DNA from: JBMCLJ01 sp048615375
GTDB taxonomy: Bacteria; Patescibacteriota; Dojkabacteria; JAOAGR01
Length of the DNA stretch: 6,472 nucleotides
Direction: 5' to 3'
Assembly: GCA_048615375.1 (NCBI GenBank)
Contig: JBMCLJ010000078.1
Span: 1-6,472, forward strand
Under the pieces are notes generated by a model. That model did not search any database and was not told where the DNA came from. It saw only the letters and a list, made by a program, of their open reading frames with translations. The translations under genes and the position numbers were made by a program. Positions 1-6,472 of the stretch are shown piece by piece. Position 1 is the first letter of the stretch, and each line of letters begins with the position of its first letter.

Positions 1-77
1 TCTTACAGGTATTTCCAGTACTTGTGGATTTTATGCCCAAATCGTAATTTTGGCAAGTGCCAGTGACGCTCTGAATA
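1..77. other. window edge, no gene recognised
   Basis: This is the stretch downstream of the small minus-strand gene. I see no convincing coding frame. A short inverted repeat (TGGCA-AG-TGCCA, 51-62) is present but is too small and lacks a T-run, so I do not call it a terminator. Confidence 0.4.
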
Positions 78-407
78 TCACCACTGCTTTGACCATTCTT
101 CAATCAGTTGCTCTGGGGATCTATGCATTGCTGGTGCTGGTGGTTCAGTTCCGATGTTTCTGCCACTAGTTGCAATCAGAGTAACTGCTCCAGCAAAAAT
201 ACACGCTGTGATTCCAGGAGGGATGAGCCAGAGCGGTTCTCCATAATACTCCAGAGCCTCATGTAAAGTTACCATTACACCTACTACACCAAGCCAGAAA
301 GCGGCAAAATTTGAAATATCATGTGTTTTTTGTCTTTCAACGTATACATTATTAGAAGGGTGAGTATAACTCGTACTCATAGGATGGGGTTGATGTGCAG
401 TTGCCAT
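78..407 (-). CDS. small two-helix membrane protein, function unknown
   Basis: A 109-aa protein starting at ATG 407 and ending in TGA at 78-80. I do not recognise the family. The first ~32 residues are polar and His/Ser/Thr/Pro-rich with no signal peptide. Two hydrophobic segments follow, about residues 33-50 (rich in F, W, G, V) and 60-80 (starting LWLIPPG), joined by a short loop containing HEALEYYGE. The tail (82-109) is hydrophilic with a Pro/Ala stretch and ends EEWSKQW. The likely topology is a helical hairpin in the cytoplasmic membrane with both ends on the same side. It is read divergently from the RND transporter gene with 129 bp between the start codons, so shared regulation is possible but not shown. 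A good promoter lies just upstream and there is no Shine-Dalgarno sequence. The promoter and clean hydrophobicity pattern make it likely to be a real gene. Confidence 0.7.
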   Translation of the reverse strand: MATAHQPHPMSTSYTHPSNNVYVERQKTHDISNFAAFWLGVVGVMVTLHEALEYYGEPLWLIPPGITACIFAGAVTLIATSGRNIGTEPPAPAMHRSPEQLIEEWSKQW

Positions 408-420
408 ACGCAGACAAAGA

Positions 421-448
421 AGTATATACCCGTTTTATATCAAGTCAA
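421..448 (-). promoter_or_regulatory. sigma70-type promoter of the 109-aa gene
   Basis: Read on the minus strand, TTGACT (443-448) is separated by 16 nt from TATACT (421-426), each one mismatch from consensus. The predicted start is near 414, only about 7 nt before the ATG at 407, which gives an almost leaderless mRNA. This fits the absence of a Shine-Dalgarno sequence. Confidence 0.6.
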
Positions 449-481
449 TACTTCTCCGGGTAACTGTAATTCTTCCTTACC

Positions 482-509
482 TTAAAACAGGCTGTATACA
501 CCATATATA
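482..509 (+). promoter_or_regulatory. candidate promoter of the RND gene
   Basis: TTAAAA (482-487), a 16-nt spacer and TATATA (504-509) would start transcription near 516, about 21 nt before ATG 537. The -35 element is weak. TATACA at 495-500 is an alternative -10. No Shine-Dalgarno sequence is visible between here and the start codon. Confidence 0.35.
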
Positions 510-536
510 GCGTGGACTTAGTAAGCAACAACGTTT

Positions 537-3242
537 ATGACAGATACAAAACAGAATGACACCCTTATCACGAAGCTCAGCGCTTATTTTACTACTACCT
601 ACCGCGTCACAGTCCTTCTAATTCTTGGTCTTATTGTAGCGGGGATATTTTCTTACACGACACTTCTCAAGCGAGAAGGTTTTCCTGCTATTAACTTTCC
701 TGTTGCGCTTATAAATGTAAATTATCTGGTCGATAGTCCACAGCAGATTGATGATGAAATTATTGAACCTATTGAACTGATTCTGGAAGATATTGAAGAA
801 ATAGACTCAACTCAGACTGTTATCAGACCTGACCAGGCTTCAATGCAAATCATATTTGATCAGGGCGTTGATGCTGAAGAATTACTAGGAGATATTGAAC
901 AGGAAGTAAAGACTACAATAAGTGTCCCTCAGGAAGCTAGCCTGAAATATCGCGCGATTGACCCGGATTCAGTTGACCTTGAGGGAAAATATGACGTTGT
1001 ACTTAGTGTTATTCCTGAAGATGGCGATCCTGGTATCGATGAGGTCCAGCAACAAGCGGCTCGATTCGTAGAAGAGATTGCACAGGCAGACGGTGTGGTG
1101 CGGGCTGAAGTTATCGAACAAGTTGTTGCTCGTACCGATCCCCAAACGGGCGAAGAAGTTCAAGTGCAGGAAAGCTTCCGGATACTCGGTACACGAAAAG
1201 ATGGTGAATTAACCTTTAATAACGCGGTAGAAATTGGTGTGGTGAAAGCAGGTGACTCCAGCGCAATTGAACTTTCTAATGCACTCCAGGACCAAATTAA
1301 GACTATCGATACTGGTCAATATGAAATTATCATCTCCTCTGATCTCGCGGAGACTGTTCGTGAGCAGATTAGTGATCTTGAGACGAATGCACTTGCAGGG
1401 CTTCTGATCGTTGCGGTAATCATGTTTTTTGTCATCAGTTGGAGGAGTTCAATAATTATTGCGCTGTTTATTCCGATTGTGCTTGCTGCAACATTCTTCG
1501 TGCTGTTCGTGCTGGGTTACACGTTAAATGTTATCACGTTATTTGCGCTGATTCTCGTCATCGGTATTATTGCCGACGACGCGATTGTTGTTTTAGAAGC
1601 AATTGATTACTACAAGCGTCGAAGTTTTAAAGGGGTGAACGCGGTTCGCGAAGCCGTAAATGATATTGGCGTACCGGATGTCGCGGGAACTATAACAACA
1701 GTATTGGTTTTTATTCCGATGGCTGCAATTTCTGGAATTCTTGGAGAATTCATCCGCCCGATTCCTATAACAGTAATTATTACACTGATTATTTCTGTAC
1801 TTGTGGGATTGACAATTGTACCTTTTGTCGCGAATATTCTCTTCCGTTCAGAGTATCAGAACATCAAGGGAGATAACTCTTTTAAGAAGACAATAAATTA
1901 TATACTCAATGGAACAGGGATAATAATTGTTAAACTATCAAAGAAAATTGGAGATCTTGTGCAAATCTATCTTAAAAAATGGTATTTATCACTTATTGTC
2001 TTACTCCTCAGCCTTGTGTATTTAGGAGTTGGTGGGTACTACGGAGGCCAACTGGACTTTAACGTATTCCCCGCGGAAGACGATAGTGATGGGGTTGTTA
2101 TTAACGTATCTTTTGATGCTGGTACAAGCTTAGAACTGGCAATTGAAGACGCCAGAGAGATAAACAACGTCGTCACTGAGGAATTTGGTGATTTAATAGA
2201 AGAGGTTACCTACCTCCAGGCGAATGAAAATTCACTCTATATTGTAGTGGGTCTCGTATCGCGGGATGCGCGTGACATTACTTCAGTCGCGATAGCAGAA
2301 AGCTTAAACGACCAAATCCAGGATCAAGTAACCGTGCGTACCCTTGACGTGAGTTCGCAAAGTACAGGTGGCCCCCCTGATTCCCAGTTTCCATTCGGGG
2401 TTCAGGTTTTCTCTTCTGATACCGGGAAGCTGGAACAGGTCACTGCTGAAATTCAGGCTTACCTCGAGGATCAGGTAATTAATACTATTTCAGTCCAGGA
2501 TACTGTGATTGAGTATACAGATATCATCGCAAAGGAGGATGGCAATCAATACGCGGTTGTAAGGGCGAGTCTTGAAGAAGGCTATACAACAGGAACCTTG
2601 GTTCAGCTTGAAGAAAGGATCTCCAGTCAATTTAATGCGGACAAACTTACTAGTCTTGGATTACCTGAAGATGCAATCGAGATTGATCAAGGACAGCAGG
2701 GCGAGTTTCTTGAATCGTTTAATTCTGCTATTGTCGCTCTGGGGATAGCACTTTTCGTAATGTACGTGTTCCTGGTTATTCTTTTCAATTCATATTTACA
2801 ACCATTACTCATCTTCCTCGCAATACCTTTCAGTCTACCAGGTGTATTCCTTGGATTATACCTAACGGATAACTCATTTAGTTTTTTTGTACAAATAGGG
2901 TTGATAGCCTTGATTGGCGTGGTAGTTAATAACACAATAGTCCTTTTATCGTACGCTAATAAGATTAAGCGGGAAAATAACGTACGACTGGCAGAGATTG
3001 GCGCGGAAGCAGTTCGTGTGCGTGCTCGACCAATCATAGCAACTTCTCTAACAACAATAGGTGGGTTGCTGCCACTGGCGCTCACCAATCCATTCTGGGA
3101 AGGGCTCGCGTATACAATAATCTTCGGCCTCATCTCCAGCACAATTATGATTATCTTCGTCTTTCCGTTGTTTTACGTAGTCGTGGAGAAAATTCGAGGC
3201 TGGAAGAAGGGATTAGTAAGTAAAATGAAACCAAATTTATAA
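537..3242 (+). CDS. RND-family efflux transporter (AcrB-like, compact)
   Basis: A 901-aa proton-driven RND permease of the cytoplasmic membrane. Predicted helices are TM1 ~24-43, TM2-TM6 between ~284 and 435, TM7 ~483-502 and TM8-TM12 between ~728 and 882, the duplicated 6+6 layout of the superfamily. The TM4 motif GIIADDAIVVLEA carries the paired proton-relay aspartates D347-D348. TM10 reads GVVVNNTIVLL, so Asn798 sits where AcrB has Lys940. The conserved RPIIATSLTTIGGLLPLAL block starts at R831. The two extracytoplasmic loops (about 44-283 and 503-727) are each near 230-240 residues, against roughly 300 in AcrB, and this explains the short total length (AcrB is ~1,050). The loss plausibly covers the TolC-docking subdomains, but that is inference. 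No adaptor (HlyD/MFP) or outer-membrane channel gene is adjacent. The substrate cannot be told. Drug, lipid or other envelope substrates are all possible. The start at ATG 537 is supported by the polar N-terminus before TM1, with no Shine-Dalgarno sequence. Confidence 0.93.
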   Translation: MTDTKQNDTLITKLSAYFTTTYRVTVLLILGLIVAGIFSYTTLLKREGFPAINFPVALINVNYLVDSPQQIDDEIIEPIELILEDIEEIDSTQTVIRPDQASMQIIFDQGVDAEELLGDIEQEVKTTISVPQEASLKYRAIDPDSVDLEGKYDVVLSVIPEDGDPGIDEVQQQAARFVEEIAQADGVVRAEVIEQVVARTDPQTGEEVQVQESFRILGTRKDGELTFNNAVEIGVVKAGDSSAIELSNALQDQIKTIDTGQYEIIISSDLAETVREQISDLETNALAGLLIVAVIMFFVISWRSSIIIALFIPIVLAATFFVLFVLGYTLNVITLFALILVIGIIADDAIVVLEAIDYYKRRSFKGVNAVREAVNDIGVPDVAGTITTVLVFIPMAAISGILGEFIRPIPITVIITLIISVLVGLTIVPFVANILFRSEYQNIKGDNSFKKTINYILNGTGIIIVKLSKKIGDLVQIYLKKWYLSLIVLLLSLVYLGVGGYYGGQLDFNVFPAEDDSDGVVINVSFDAGTSLELAIEDAREINNVVTEEFGDLIEEVTYLQANENSLYIVVGLVSRDARDITSVAIAESLNDQIQDQVTVRTLDVSSQSTGGPPDSQFPFGVQVFSSDTGKLEQVTAEIQAYLEDQVINTISVQDTVIEYTDIIAKEDGNQYAVVRASLEEGYTTGTLVQLEERISSQFNADKLTSLGLPEDAIEIDQGQQGEFLESFNSAIVALGIALFVMYVFLVILFNSYLQPLLIFLAIPFSLPGVFLGLYLTDNSFSFFVQIGLIALIGVVVNNTIVLLSYANKIKRENNVRLAEIGAEAVRVRARPIIATSLTTIGGLLPLALTNPFWEGLAYTIIFGLISSTIMIIFVFPLFYVVVEKIRGWKKGLVSKMKPNL

Positions 3243-3299
3243 AACATAACTAACAATACTCTAGAAGCTCAATAGTAGACTTCATAAGGAGCAAAAAGA
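3243..3299. other. spacer between convergent RND gene and tRNA-like sequence
   Basis: No gene is visible. A weak bulged stem (GAAG...CTTC near 3265-3283) has no U-tract, so I do not identify a terminator for the transporter gene. Confidence 0.4.
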
Positions 3300-3367
3300 T
3301 GGTGGACCCCGAAGGACTCGAACCTCCGAACTCTTGCGAGTGCATACACCTAAAGCATGCTAGGCCC
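3300..3367 (-). pseudogene. tRNA-Leu(UAG)-derived sequence lacking the D arm
   Basis: Read on the minus strand, every element 3' of position 26 is present: anticodon stem CATGC/GTATG (3355-3359 with 3343-3347), seven-base loop TTTAGGT with anticodon TAG (3350-3352), a class II variable arm with ACTC/GAGT closed by GCAA (3328-3342), T stem GGAGG/CCTTC, T loop TTCGAGT (3316-3322), acceptor 3' strand GGGGTCC (3304-3310), discriminator A and encoded CCA (3300-3302). The long variable arm plus UAG anticodon identify tRNA-Leu. The D arm is absent: upstream of the anticodon stem there is no GG-containing D loop, and the expected 5' strand GGACCCC occurs nowhere before the 16S gene. GGGCCTA (3361-3367) directly abuts the anticodon arm and could pair with the acceptor 3' strand over six positions, two of them G-U. 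It is either a 5'-truncated remnant (for example an integrase attachment-site copy) or a D-armless tRNA-like RNA. It lies downstream of the 16S in the same orientation. Confidence 0.7.
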
Positions 3368-3423
3368 TTGTTGAATATGTAAATAATTCAATGTGGCAAT
3401 GTGTAAAAGAAAAATCTTAGTAG

Positions 3424-3460
3424 TTAACAACTTAATAGTGATAAAAGTACCTGTTATTCC
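3424..3460 (-). repeat. pre-16S processing stem, trailer arm
   Basis: This segment is the inverted copy of 5172-5210, on the other side of the 16S gene. The shared core on the plus strand here is TTAATAGTGATAAAA (3432-3446) followed by GTACCTGTTA (3447-3456) and TTCC. The other arm carries one extra T and one extra A, which would be single-base bulges. The outer part (TTAACAAC here, TTGACAAT there) differs at two places, and both become G-U pairs in RNA. About 37 pairs result. Bacterial pre-16S is classically released by RNase III cutting such a stalk; whether RNase III exists in this organism cannot be seen here. Confidence 0.85.
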
Positions 3461-3513
3461 GGTAGTGATTTTTAAAAGATATATCACCAAACTAAAAAAG
3501 AACTTCCCCAAAA

Positions 3514-3557
3514 ATCCTGTACAATAGACAGGATGTAGTACTTTTGGTAGTACTACA
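3514..3557 (-). other. two tandem hairpins in the 16S trailer
   Basis: Directly beyond the 16S 3' end in the transcript lie a 9-bp hairpin (TGTAGTACT 3534-3542 with AGTACTACA 3549-3557, loop of 6) and a 7-bp hairpin (ATCCTGT 3514-3520 with ACAGGAT 3528-3534, loop of 7). They share base 3534. In the transcript the second is followed by a short U-run (3510-3513), so it resembles a weak intrinsic terminator. A strong terminator here would remove the trailer arm at 3424-3460, so I favour structural or processing elements. Confidence 0.45.
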
Positions 3558-3574
3558 AATTGAATACTCCCTAG

Positions 3575-5084
<1,510 letters not shown>

Positions 5085-5088
5085 AAGA

Positions 5089-5109
5089 CTCAAATAATAA
5101 ATATTTGAG
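5089..5109 (-). other. leader hairpin next to the 16S 5' end
   Basis: CTCAAATA (5089-5096) and TATTTGAG (5102-5109) form a perfect 8-bp stem with a 5-nt loop, 4 nt from the mature 16S 5' end in the precursor. It may guide folding or 5'-end maturation. It is AT-rich, so the function is inferred from position only. Confidence 0.45.
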
Positions 5110-5122
5110 ACGGTATATTGAA

Positions 5123-5131
5123 ATTCAATTT
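5123..5131 (-). other. possible inner helix of the pre-16S stalk
   Basis: ATTCAATTT here is the exact complement of AAATTGAAT at 3557-3565, just beyond the 16S 3' end. It could close the base of the precursor stalk nearer to the mature ends. Nine AT-rich bases can match by chance. The site also sits in a local palindrome (ATTGAA-A-TTCAAT). Confidence 0.3.
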
Positions 5132-5171
5132 ACCGGTTTAATCAAAGCTTTATATTAAAACTAAAATTATT

Positions 5172-5210
5172 GGAATTAACAGGTACATTTTATCACTATT
5201 AAATTGTCAA
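5172..5210 (-). repeat. pre-16S processing stem, leader arm
   Basis: Inverted partner of 3424-3460, located about 90-125 nt upstream of the mature 16S 5' end and downstream of the predicted transcription start. Its complement contains TTGACA at 5205-5210, but this is part of the stem, has no correctly spaced -10, and lies inside the transcribed leader, so I do not read it as a promoter. Confidence 0.85.
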
Positions 5211-5215
5211 GAACA
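5205..5215 (-). promoter_or_regulatory. boxA-like antitermination site
   Basis: The leader RNA reads TGTTCTTGACA here, close to known rRNA boxA elements (E. coli TGCTCTTTAACA; Bacillus-type sites begin TGTTCTTTG). Its position, in the leader just before the processing stem, is where boxA normally sits and would bind NusB/NusE. The overlap with the outer end of the stem is unusual. Confidence 0.45.
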
Positions 5216-5262
5216 AAGGAGGATTGTCTTATAGTTTTTATAAAACCTCTAAGAACGAAATG

Positions 5263-5291
5263 ATAATATCACCGCCTGAAATGATTGTCAA
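5263..5291 (-). promoter_or_regulatory. 16S rRNA promoter
   Basis: On the minus strand a consensus -35 TTGACA (5286-5291) is separated by exactly 17 nt from TATTAT (5263-5268), one mismatch from consensus. The predicted start is near 5256, which gives a leader of about 172 nt that includes the boxA-like site and the whole processing stem. It is the best promoter in the window. Confidence 0.8.
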
Positions 5292-5329
5292 ATATCGATA
5301 TCAGTCTGTATTTGTTCCCCAGATTGTTT

Positions 5330-5335
5330 TACAAT
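5330..5335 (+). promoter_or_regulatory. candidate -10 element, leaderless start
   Basis: TACAAT ends 6 nt before ATG 5342, so the expected transcription start is the A of that codon, and the mRNA would be leaderless. No good -35 is visible at the proper spacing. This also explains the lack of a Shine-Dalgarno sequence. Confidence 0.35.
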
Positions 5336-5341
5336 AACGAG

Positions 5342-5815
5342 ATGTTAATGACACCTCATGTGCTTTCAGGAATGGTATTCGGGGATATCCCGGACAGTTA
5401 CCTGTGGACTCCTGCTCTCGGTTTACTATCTTACTTTGTTCTTGAACTTATTCCTCACTGGGATCCCGAGGATCCACAAAAGAAACGTTTTGCCCTGGTT
5501 CGTTCAGTTGATTTTGGAATTTGTTTCATTCTCTTTTTTTTATTCAGCGTGTTACGCGATTTTGACGCGGGTGTCATGCTGGGAGGCCTTTTCGCGGGAG
5601 TTCCCTATCTTATTTTCTATATAATCATGATTTTTGCTCATGAAGGCTCAATTCCTGGATTGATTCATCATTACAAAAGTAAAATTAAGTACTCTGACAA
5701 GAGTGTCTGGGGGGTCATTATTCAGTTCGCTATTTGTATGCTTGCAATTTCGATACTTTTTGATCTCGTTGATTTTCCTACCTGGGAGAAGATTCGTCAG
5801 CAATTCACGGGGTAA
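5342..5815 (+). CDS. integral membrane protein, possibly YdjM/DUF457-like
   Basis: A 157-aa protein beginning MLMTPHVLSG, with four predicted helices (about 22-38, 57-72, 77-98, 121-141). The N-terminal TPHVLSG and the LIPHWDPED segment (H39, D41) recall small membrane proteins related to the YdjM/DUF457 'membrane-bound metal-dependent hydrolase' group, where an early His and later His/Asp residues are conserved. The second motif is altered: the LSHxxLD usual in such proteins as I recall them reads LSYFVLE here. Further candidate metal ligands are H100 and H109-H110. No enzymatic role can be claimed. I chose ATG 5342 over the in-frame TTG 5285 because that TTG overlaps the -35 box of the divergent 16S promoter and the extra residues look unlike the family start. 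ATG 5348 is a possible alternative. The gene is divergent from the 16S unit and appears monocistronic. Confidence 0.8.
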   Translation: MLMTPHVLSGMVFGDIPDSYLWTPALGLLSYFVLELIPHWDPEDPQKKRFALVRSVDFGICFILFFLFSVLRDFDAGVMLGGLFAGVPYLIFYIIMIFAHEGSIPGLIHHYKSKIKYSDKSVWGVIIQFAICMLAISILFDLVDFPTWEKIRQQFTG

Positions 5816-5829
5816 TCTCCCCTCACTCA

Positions 5830-5856
5830 TTGAAATTTTTGAAAATGGTGTATAAT
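5830..5856 (+). promoter_or_regulatory. candidate promoter with consensus TATAAT
   Basis: TATAAT (5851-5856) is preceded by TTGAAA (5830-5835) with a 15-nt spacer, shorter than ideal. A start near 5863 would lie before a purine-rich stretch and a small open frame (5897-6013), and could also feed the coiled-coil gene further on. ATAATATTAT is palindromic, so the -10 could be fortuitous. Confidence 0.4.
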
Positions 5857-5896
5857 ATTATCCGTTTGCTTTAAGAATAAGAGAGAAAGAAGAGAT

Positions 5897-6013
5897 TTGT
5901 TTAGTGTTTTTAGAAAGTTGAATTATTGGATGAAGCTTTGGTTTATGTTTACCGGGTTGCTTGTATCAATGAACTATTTCATGCCTACTATGAACAAACA
6001 GTATAGAGTCTAG
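5897..6013 (+). CDS. possible hydrophobic micropeptide
   Basis: A 38-codon frame starting at TTG 5897, or 27 aa from ATG 5930, ending in TAG 6011-6013. From the ATG it reads MKLWFMFTGLLVSMNYFMPT and ends NKQYRV: one hydrophobic segment with basic residues at both sides, like many single-pass micropeptides. A purine-rich tract (AAGAGAGAAAGAAGAGA, ending 5895) precedes the TTG, and a TATAAT lies 41 bp upstream of it. No homology is recognised, and frames of this size arise by chance in AT-rich spacer. Confidence 0.28.
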   Translation: MFSVFRKLNYWMKLWFMFTGLLVSMNYFMPTMNKQYRV

Positions 6014-6075
6014 CACTAAAACTACTGTACAATCCTTCTTAATTATTCTTGCAAAGCTGCATATTAATTAAATTA

Positions 6076-6472
6076 ATGATAGACATGACCGCTATTGTAA
6101 TCATTGAACTTGTGCTTTTAGTTTTCACAACAGGAGGCTTGTTTTTTTTATACAATCACATAAAAATAGAACGAAAGCAAAAAGAAGAAGCGCTTGAAAA
6201 ATCAAAAAACTTAACTGAAGCTGAAAAACTCGCTCTTCTGGATACGATTTCACGACAAAAAATTTCTGAAGCAGAGAGGAAAGCTCAGGAAATTGTTCAA
6301 AAAACTCAAAAAGATATACTTAACAAAAAACGAGAGCTCAACGACCTGGAACGAGCCAGCCTTGAACGCGACCAAATTCTCGAAGAAAAATCTCAGAAAC
6401 TCATAGAAAAAGAGAAAAAGGTACTGCTGGCACGGGATGAAATCGAGAAAGACAGGGAAGCAATTCGAGCAG
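6076..6472 (+). CDS. rny: membrane-anchored coiled-coil protein, probable RNase Y (5' part)
   Basis: The first 132 codons of a gene that runs off the window. A single N-terminal helix (about residues 7-26) is followed by an uninterrupted charged, heptad-like coiled coil rich in E, K, R, Q and L to the end of the window. The order TM helix, then a stretch like EAERKAQEIV, then KKRELNDLE and repeated LEEKSQKLIEKEKK-type units closely resembles the N-terminus of RNase Y, the membrane-anchored endoribonuclease that starts mRNA decay in many bacteria. The diagnostic KH and HD domains would lie beyond the window, so the call depends on coiled-coil style and could be another anchored coiled-coil protein. 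ATG 6076 and ATG 6085 are both in frame and neither has a Shine-Dalgarno sequence. The nearest upstream in-frame stop is at 6040-6042. TACAAT (6028-6033) is a possible -10. Confidence 0.6.
   Translation, partial: MIDMTAIVIIELVLLVFTTGGLFFLYNHIKIERKQKEEALEKSKNLTEAEKLALLDTISRQKISEAERKAQEIVQKTQKDILNKKRELNDLERASLERDQILEEKSQKLIEKEKKVLLARDEIEKDREAIRA

Noticed and set aside
969..1163. Minus-strand 64-codon frame inside the RND gene
   Set aside because: It is antisense to a clearly conserved coding region and has no recognisable product.
2687..3142. Minus-strand 151-codon frame inside the RND gene
   Set aside because: It mirrors the conserved TM8-TM12 region; its composition (many R, T, S) is typical of an antisense shadow.
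3300..3367. tmRNA 3' end, because tmRNA also lacks a normal D stem
   Set aside because: The anticodon arm with UAG and a class II variable arm are tRNA-Leu features; there is no tag-reading frame or pseudoknot region upstream.
3371..3391. Inverted repeat TTGAAT...ATTCAA beside the tRNA-like sequence
   Set aside because: Only 6 AT-rich pairs with a 9-nt loop; expected by chance in such sequence.
5205..5210. TTGACA on the minus strand as a second 16S promoter -35
   Set aside because: No -10 at suitable spacing; the bases belong to the processing stem and would have to be inside the transcript for the stem to form.
5224..5337. Plus-strand 37-codon frame from TTG after AAAGGAGG
   Set aside because: Only one base separates the SD-like sequence from the TTG, and the frame runs through the 16S promoter.
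5285..5341. TTG 5285 as the start of the 157-aa membrane protein
   Set aside because: The codon overlaps the -35 box of the divergent 16S promoter, and the added residues do not extend the MLMTPH-type start.
5358..5830. Other frames of 60-88 codons overlapping the 157-aa gene
   Set aside because: Out-of-frame or antisense shadows of the membrane protein gene.

Overview
The window most likely comes from a Patescibacteria/CPR-type bacterium. The 16S rRNA is bacterial and has several features often seen in that group: two mismatches to the 515F primer site, ATAAAGGAATTGACGG instead of the usual CTCAAAGGAATTGACGG in the 926R region, an exact EUB338-III-type site, and no linked 23S gene. TGA is not needed as a sense codon in any gene here, which argues against the Gracilibacteria/Absconditabacteria code. 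The placement rests on recalled motifs, not on a tree.

Layout: (1) 78-407, minus strand, a small two-helix membrane protein of unknown function with its own promoter, divergent from (2) 537-3242, plus strand, a compact 901-aa RND-family transporter. (3) 3243-3574, a convergent intergenic stretch that holds a tRNA-Leu(UAG)-derived sequence without a D arm (3300-3367, minus), the downstream arm of the pre-16S processing stem (3424-3460) and two tandem hairpins (3514-3557). (4) 3575-5084, minus strand, a full-length 16S rRNA gene. (5) 5085-5341, the 16S leader and promoter: a hairpin next to the 5' end, the upstream arm of the processing stem (5172-5210), a boxA-like site and a strong TTGACA-N17-TATTAT promoter. 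(6) 5342-5815, plus strand, a 157-aa integral membrane protein. (7) 5816-6075, a TATAAT-bearing spacer with a possible 38-codon hydrophobic micropeptide. (8) 6076 to the window end, the start of a membrane-anchored coiled-coil protein, probably RNase Y.

The best-supported reconstruction is the 16S locus as a stand-alone transcription unit. One promoter reads through a roughly 170-nt leader, the mature 16S and a trailer, and leader and trailer can pair over about 37 bp to form the classical RNase III-type stalk. Within the 16S, three apparent base changes at the decoding centre and the 530 pseudoknot come with compensating changes (positions 1404/1497, 1409/1491 and 505/526 in E. coli numbering), so the gene looks functional, not decayed. 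No obvious defence, mobile or secretion system is visible. The oddest object is the D-arm-less tRNA-Leu-like sequence directly downstream of the 16S unit.
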